This document shows positions 8,401 to 11,213 of a DNA stretch of 11,213 nt, one piece after another. Made by a program: the position numbers and the translations under genes. Origin of the DNA: Gryganskiella cystojenkinii (Eukaryota; Mortierellomycota; Mortierellomycetes; Mortierellales; Mortierellaceae); contig JAAAIG010001064.1 in assembly GCA_015852425.1 (NCBI GenBank), positions 1 through 11,213 on the forward strand, written 5' to 3'. Every line of letters starts with the position of its first letter. Position 1 is the first letter of the stretch. The notes under the pieces were generated by a model, which saw only the letters and a list, made by a program, of their open reading frames with translations, made no database searches and had not been told where the DNA came from.

Positions 8401-9759
8401 GGGGACTGTTGGTTGGCCCTGATAAAAGCCCTCGGATTGGACAACGATCGAGTCGGTGTTGGTTCTGGGGACCAGGGTGTTTCGACTCGCCACGGATTCA
8501 TCGGTGGAGACGTTGGAGAGGGCCGAGTAAGCGCGAGCCCGTCCAGCCGGTCTGCCTGGGGTCTGGACGGAAGAGGATGTGGGGACAGGTGTTGGGAGTC
8601 CTCCCGAGGTATTTTGTCTACGGGGTGAGTTGGTGGCGTCTGTTTTACATAATAAATTCAAAAAAAAAAAAAAAAAAAAGTTAACTTCGAATCCTCGAAT
8701 GAAATCAATGCGTTGTGACTGCTTCTCGTAAGGGTTCCACGTTTTTGAACAGAGATCATCGACAGGCTCCTGTTTTTCTCGGACTCTGCTGTTTTTTTTG
8801 TACATGTGGTCGATAATGCTGTGTTTGTTTTTTTGACAGGACTGAGAGTCTACTCCTTGCATCGCTCTTTATCGAACGAATCGACTCACTACAATCGATC
8901 TTAGTTTGTGTTTCCTTTGTGTTTCCTTACCGTTGAGCGAGAGCGATGGGAACTCGTTCTGCAAAGGCGAAGTCGTCGGGGTCATATGAGGAGAAGGCAG
9001 GCTCTGCTGGTATTGTTGTTGCGAATAGTAGTGCTGGTTTTGTTGATGCTGATTATGCTGTTGTTGACTGTAGGGACTCAAGGGACCGCTGTTAACTGGG
9101 CTCTGAAGATGTTGTTGCTGTTGCTGTTGTTGTGGTGGTGGAGTCAAGATCGCAGACGACAGGATGCCGACATCGGACGCATAATACTCTGCATAATCAA
9201 GCTGATCCTCCAAGAACGAACCGGGCAGAGCCAGTGGTGGAGGCAAGTTTCCAGAGATCAAGCCAGTGTTCGAAGGAGATCGGGTACTGCTGTGCGCTGG
9301 AGAGCCTGGAGTCATGCGAGGGGACCGATATTGTTGCTGTGGTGTTGACGATTGGTAATGAGACTGTTGAGAATTCGATCCAGATCGCAAGGAATCCTCG
9401 CGACTCGAGAGAGCAGAGGGAGGAAGCTGGAAATTTCCGGGTGAGGGTGGAACCTGTCCGTTATAACCGCCATATGCTAGTGGGTTCGAACGAGGCGAAG
9501 GTCTGGGCGATTGTGAATATGTTGAGGACGCATAATAGGGGTCTTGGATGGTTCCTGAAGTAGGCTGTTGACCCTGGAAATGTTGGAAATATTGTGATCC
9601 GTTCATGGTTGGGGATGATGTCACATCAGATTGTTTTCGGTTGGAACGAGGAGGACGTTGAGGGATACCGTTGTTGTTATAAGGGATCTCGTCCGAACTG
9701 GGCGCACTTCCTGAACCACTGCGGTAGGTCTGAGGGGCGCGAGGACCAAAGTTTGACAT
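5479..9759 (-). CDS. Leucine-rich-repeat (RNI-type) protein with disordered N-terminus, two PH-like regions and coiled-coil tail, 1329 aa
   Basis: Two exons, 9759-8931 and 8639-5479 (stop TAA at 5481-5479), give 3990 nt. Residues 1-276 are low-complexity, rich in S, P, Q and Y, with a seven-glutamine run near residue 210. About 370-495 looks like a PH-type fold (KEYLMLTNSSLLKYKS, ending in an aromatic-rich helix LEHWLREL), and about 548-670 looks like a second one (MWRAFFKIQK to ARARVESLRW). About 765-1195 holds some 14 repeats of roughly 28 residues with LxxLDLxxN/C cores (for example LLDLHNCKL, LDMRRNRF, WLDMDEND), the ribonuclease-inhibitor LRR style. About 1220-1329 is a charged helical tail ending in an R/E/Q-rich stretch. 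PH then LRR then helix is the order seen in CARMIL actin regulators, but I see no capping-protein motif. A membrane-associated scaffold in polarity or the cytoskeleton is inferred; no enzymatic role is visible. Confidence 0.85.
8640..8930 (-). other. Intron 1 of the LRR gene (291 nt) with a T20 tract
   Basis: The donor is GTAAGG after CTC AAC G and the acceptor is AAAACAG before ACGCC. It is phase 1 and gives SLNDATNSPRRQ. A GTTAAC branch-like motif lies immediately upstream of a 20-base T run on the transcript strand, with the acceptor 18 bases further on. The intron is a multiple of three and carries one in-frame stop, TAA at 8871-8869. Confidence 0.82.
8660..8679 (-). repeat. Homopolymer run, 20 A (20 T on the transcript strand)
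   Basis: Twenty consecutive A on the plus strand read as the polypyrimidine tract of the LRR gene intron. It is the longest homopolymer in the window, and its exact length is prone to sequencing error and polymorphism. Confidence 0.9.
9107..9145 (-). repeat. CAG/CAA glutamine repeat followed by CCA proline codons
   Basis: On the coding strand this trinucleotide tract encodes PPP followed by seven glutamines and HLQ in the disordered N-terminus of the LRR protein. Mixed CAG and CAA codons make it less prone to slippage than a pure repeat. Confidence 0.8.
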
Positions 9760-10240
9760 CGTTGTCTTTTTCGATTTCTATTGTTTGTTGCAAGCTTCGG
9801 TCTTGAGGCAAGAAAAAAAAAGTCTACTGTCGAAGGATAAGGTGTGAGTGTGTTGGTCGAAAAAAAAATTGTTGTTTGCATGCACCGCCCCCAAGGATCA
9901 GAAAAGAGTCGAAAATCACGGACCTAGATGTTTATGGGAGTACAGAAAAGGGGCCGTGAAGAGTAGGATAGGAGAAGAAATCGGTCGAGTCAAGGATAAA
10001 AAGGTAGGGTGGGAGAGTGAAGCTGAAGATGAATGGCAAAAAGGTAGAGGGGGACAGCAGTGGTTACAAATGAACAAAGAGGGAAAAAGAAAAAAAGAGA
10101 GGAGGGAAAAAGTGGAAATTTGCAACCCAGAAGATGGGGGCGTGCGTTGATATTTTGCACACTTGTGGCGCGACCATTGTCAATCTTCGTTTTTGGATCG
10201 CTCTCAACTGTTACTCTTTGTGTCCAGTGCCTTTGTGATT
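9760..10240 (-). promoter_or_regulatory. Upstream and probable 5' leader region of the LRR gene
   Basis: The stretch upstream of the LRR start contains A runs at about 9811-9819 and 9861-9868, and a purine-rich block at about 10072-10112 that reads as a pyrimidine-rich leader on the gene's strand. A K/R-rich open frame at 9848-10150 on the other strand begins with GTG and is the product of purine-rich sequence, so no gene is called. Confidence 0.45.
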
Positions 10241-10241
10241 C

Positions 10242-10258
10242 GGTCGGTATAAACGACC
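10242..10258 (+). promoter_or_regulatory. TATAAA element inside a GGTCG/CGACC inverted repeat
   Basis: TATAAA at 10248-10253 is flanked by GGTCG at 10242-10246 and CGACC at 10254-10258, perfect complements of each other. It could be a TATA box for a plus-strand transcript reading to the right, but no matching coding start close by is convincing. Confidence 0.3.
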
Positions 10259-10259
10259 C

Positions 10260-10635
10260 ATTGGTAGCTGAAGGACAGACATGATCTTAGTGTGTAAGGG
10301 ATCATTGGGTGGGAGAGGCGACAAGTAGAGATGGCGCCAGAACGTATGGGATCCCATTGGGTAGCCCATACTCAGTCGTCTTCCCACCCCAACTTCCATC
10401 GATCAGTGATAAAAAGAGCTCAAAGGGGGATTTGGCCCAGGCCATCCAAAATTCTTTTGAATTAACATTGGTCCTCGATTGACCAATTCTCTCAGAACTT
10501 TGAGGTCCAGTGACAAACAGCGACTTTCCAGGAGAGAAAAGTGATTCGGTTTGTTCCTTTTCCAGTTTTTCAATAGAAAAAAAAATCATTCGTCCAAAAG
10601 AGGATAGGAAGGAACTGCTGGACTTTTTAGCCAAT
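10260..10635. promoter_or_regulatory. Cluster of six CCAAT/ATTGG boxes
   Basis: ATTGG occurs at 10260-10264, 10304-10308, 10356-10360 and 10467-10471, and CCAAT at 10483-10487 and 10631-10635. The pair at 10467 and 10483 forms an inverted repeat, ATTGGT to ACCAAT. The cluster is about 500 to 880 bases upstream of the LRR start and a similar distance from the possible start at 11154, so it could serve one or both directions. Fungal CCAAT boxes bind the Hap2/3/5 (NF-Y) complex; use here is inferred. Confidence 0.45.
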
Positions 10636-11153
10636 CAAAACCTTCAATCACCGCAACGTGTTGCCTACGCGTTTTGTCCTTTGTTCATCACAAATTTGGC
10701 TGTTCCTTTTTTCTCCATTGATAAACTACCCCTGCAGGTCAATTCTGCTCATCTTGGAGCCCTCCCTTTACACGCCCTCAAATGTACCCATCCCTCGAAT
10801 CAAACTCAGGCGGTGGATCAAATTACCCTTCTTCTTTTTCCTTTCGTTCGTTTGCATTTTTATTTGCTCACAAGCGATGGCCATCCCTGCACAAGAAAGA
10901 CGGACAATTATGAACAACGAACCGCGAGAAACAAGATGATCCGACCGAGTTGTTTATGCTTTTTCATATCTCTTTTACACTCATTCGTTCAAAGCAAAAA
11001 AAGAAGAGAAAGTGCCGATCAACGCCGAGGCCGGTTCATCTTTCCGCCCAGAATGAGAAACGTGTTCAAGAAGTCTTTGAGCAAGGCCCTTTTTTCCTTC
11101 TTTATTTTTGTTTCTCCTTGTTCTTTTCTTTTGCATTGTCGTGTCTCATCATC
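10636..11153. other. Intergenic stretch without a convincing gene
   Basis: The sequence is T-rich with pyrimidine blocks at about 10825-10865 and 11089-11135. A 93-codon open frame from 10658 encodes mainly hydrophobic, low-information sequence and matches nothing I recognise. I see no tRNA, snRNA or repeat element. Confidence 0.5.
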
Positions 11154-11213
11154 ATGCCGACATGGGTTCAGATACAAGACTCGCGATGTCTTCGTAATTC
11201 AAGAGAAATTTCA
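11154..11213 (+). CDS. Possible start of a plus-strand gene running off the right edge (partial)
   Basis: An ATG at 11154 follows a T/C-rich leader (about 11089-11135), much as the GT61 start follows its pyrimidine tract, and the frame is open for 20 codons to the window end (MPTWVQIQDS...). Nothing in 20 residues identifies a family, so this is only a candidate start. Confidence 0.2.
   Translation, partial: MPTWVQIQDSRCLRNSREIS

Noticed and set aside
8680..8700. TTCGAATCC string resembling a tRNA T-arm
   Set aside because: It lies in the LRR gene intron with no acceptor stem, anticodon arm or second box around it.
9848..10150. K/R-rich 100-codon open frame on the plus strand
   Set aside because: It begins with GTG and its composition simply reflects purine-rich leader sequence of the opposite-strand gene.
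10302..10634. 110-codon open frame on the minus strand in the right intergenic region
   Set aside because: Its first codon is TTG (complement of the CCAAT-box bases), not ATG; it has no recognisable domain and lies within the promoter-like CCAAT cluster.
10658..10939. 93-codon open frame with hydrophobic stretches
   Set aside because: It is low-complexity F/L/S sequence from T-rich DNA, with no family signature or supporting splice or regulatory context. A small membrane protein cannot be fully excluded.

Overview
The window looks like nuclear DNA of a filamentous fungus. Its genes are split by short GT-AG introns (77 to 291 nt), have pyrimidine-rich leaders and AATAAA-type 3' ends, and are separated by intergenic regions of several hundred bases. 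The gene content (a GT61 glycosyltransferase with an HGN motif, an RNI-type leucine-rich-repeat protein with PH-like modules, and a cytosolic beta-lactamase-fold hydrolase) would suit an early-diverging lineage such as Mortierellomycota or Mucoromycota. That placement is inference, not proof.

Layout, left to right. (1) 89-1973, minus strand: a four-exon serine beta-lactamase/transpeptidase-like protein of 533 aa with all three active-site boxes (SVTK, YSN, HSG) and a C-terminal barrel-like domain carrying a glutamate-rich insert. (2) 1974-2867: a divergent intergenic region with two inverted CCAAT boxes and a long CTTT/CCTT pyrimidine repeat next to the gene on its right. (3) 2868-5214, plus strand: a three-exon type II membrane GT61-family glycosyltransferase of about 682 aa. 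(4) 5215-5478: a short convergent 3' region with an AATAAA signal and a GA-rich purine tract. (5) 5479-9759, minus strand: a two-exon 1329-aa protein with a disordered Q/P/S-rich N-terminus, two PH-like regions, about 14 leucine-rich repeats of ribonuclease-inhibitor type and a charged coiled-coil tail, an order that recalls CARMIL proteins. (6) 9760-11213: about 1.45 kb without a convincing gene, holding six CCAAT/ATTGG boxes, a TATA element inside a small inverted repeat, and a pyrimidine-rich leader followed by a possible start codon at 11154.

I see no operon logic, mobile element, CRISPR array, tRNA or rRNA. The three genes are not obviously one pathway: the GT61 enzyme would act in the Golgi, the hydrolase has no secretion signal, and the LRR protein is probably a membrane- or cytoskeleton-associated scaffold. 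Exon junctions were built by hand from reading frame, splice sites and motif continuity. All are firm except the first GT61 intron. No clear new biological system is visible. The best leads are the CARMIL-like architecture, the removable S/T/P insert beside the GT61 HGN motif, and the ambiguous GT61 N-terminus.
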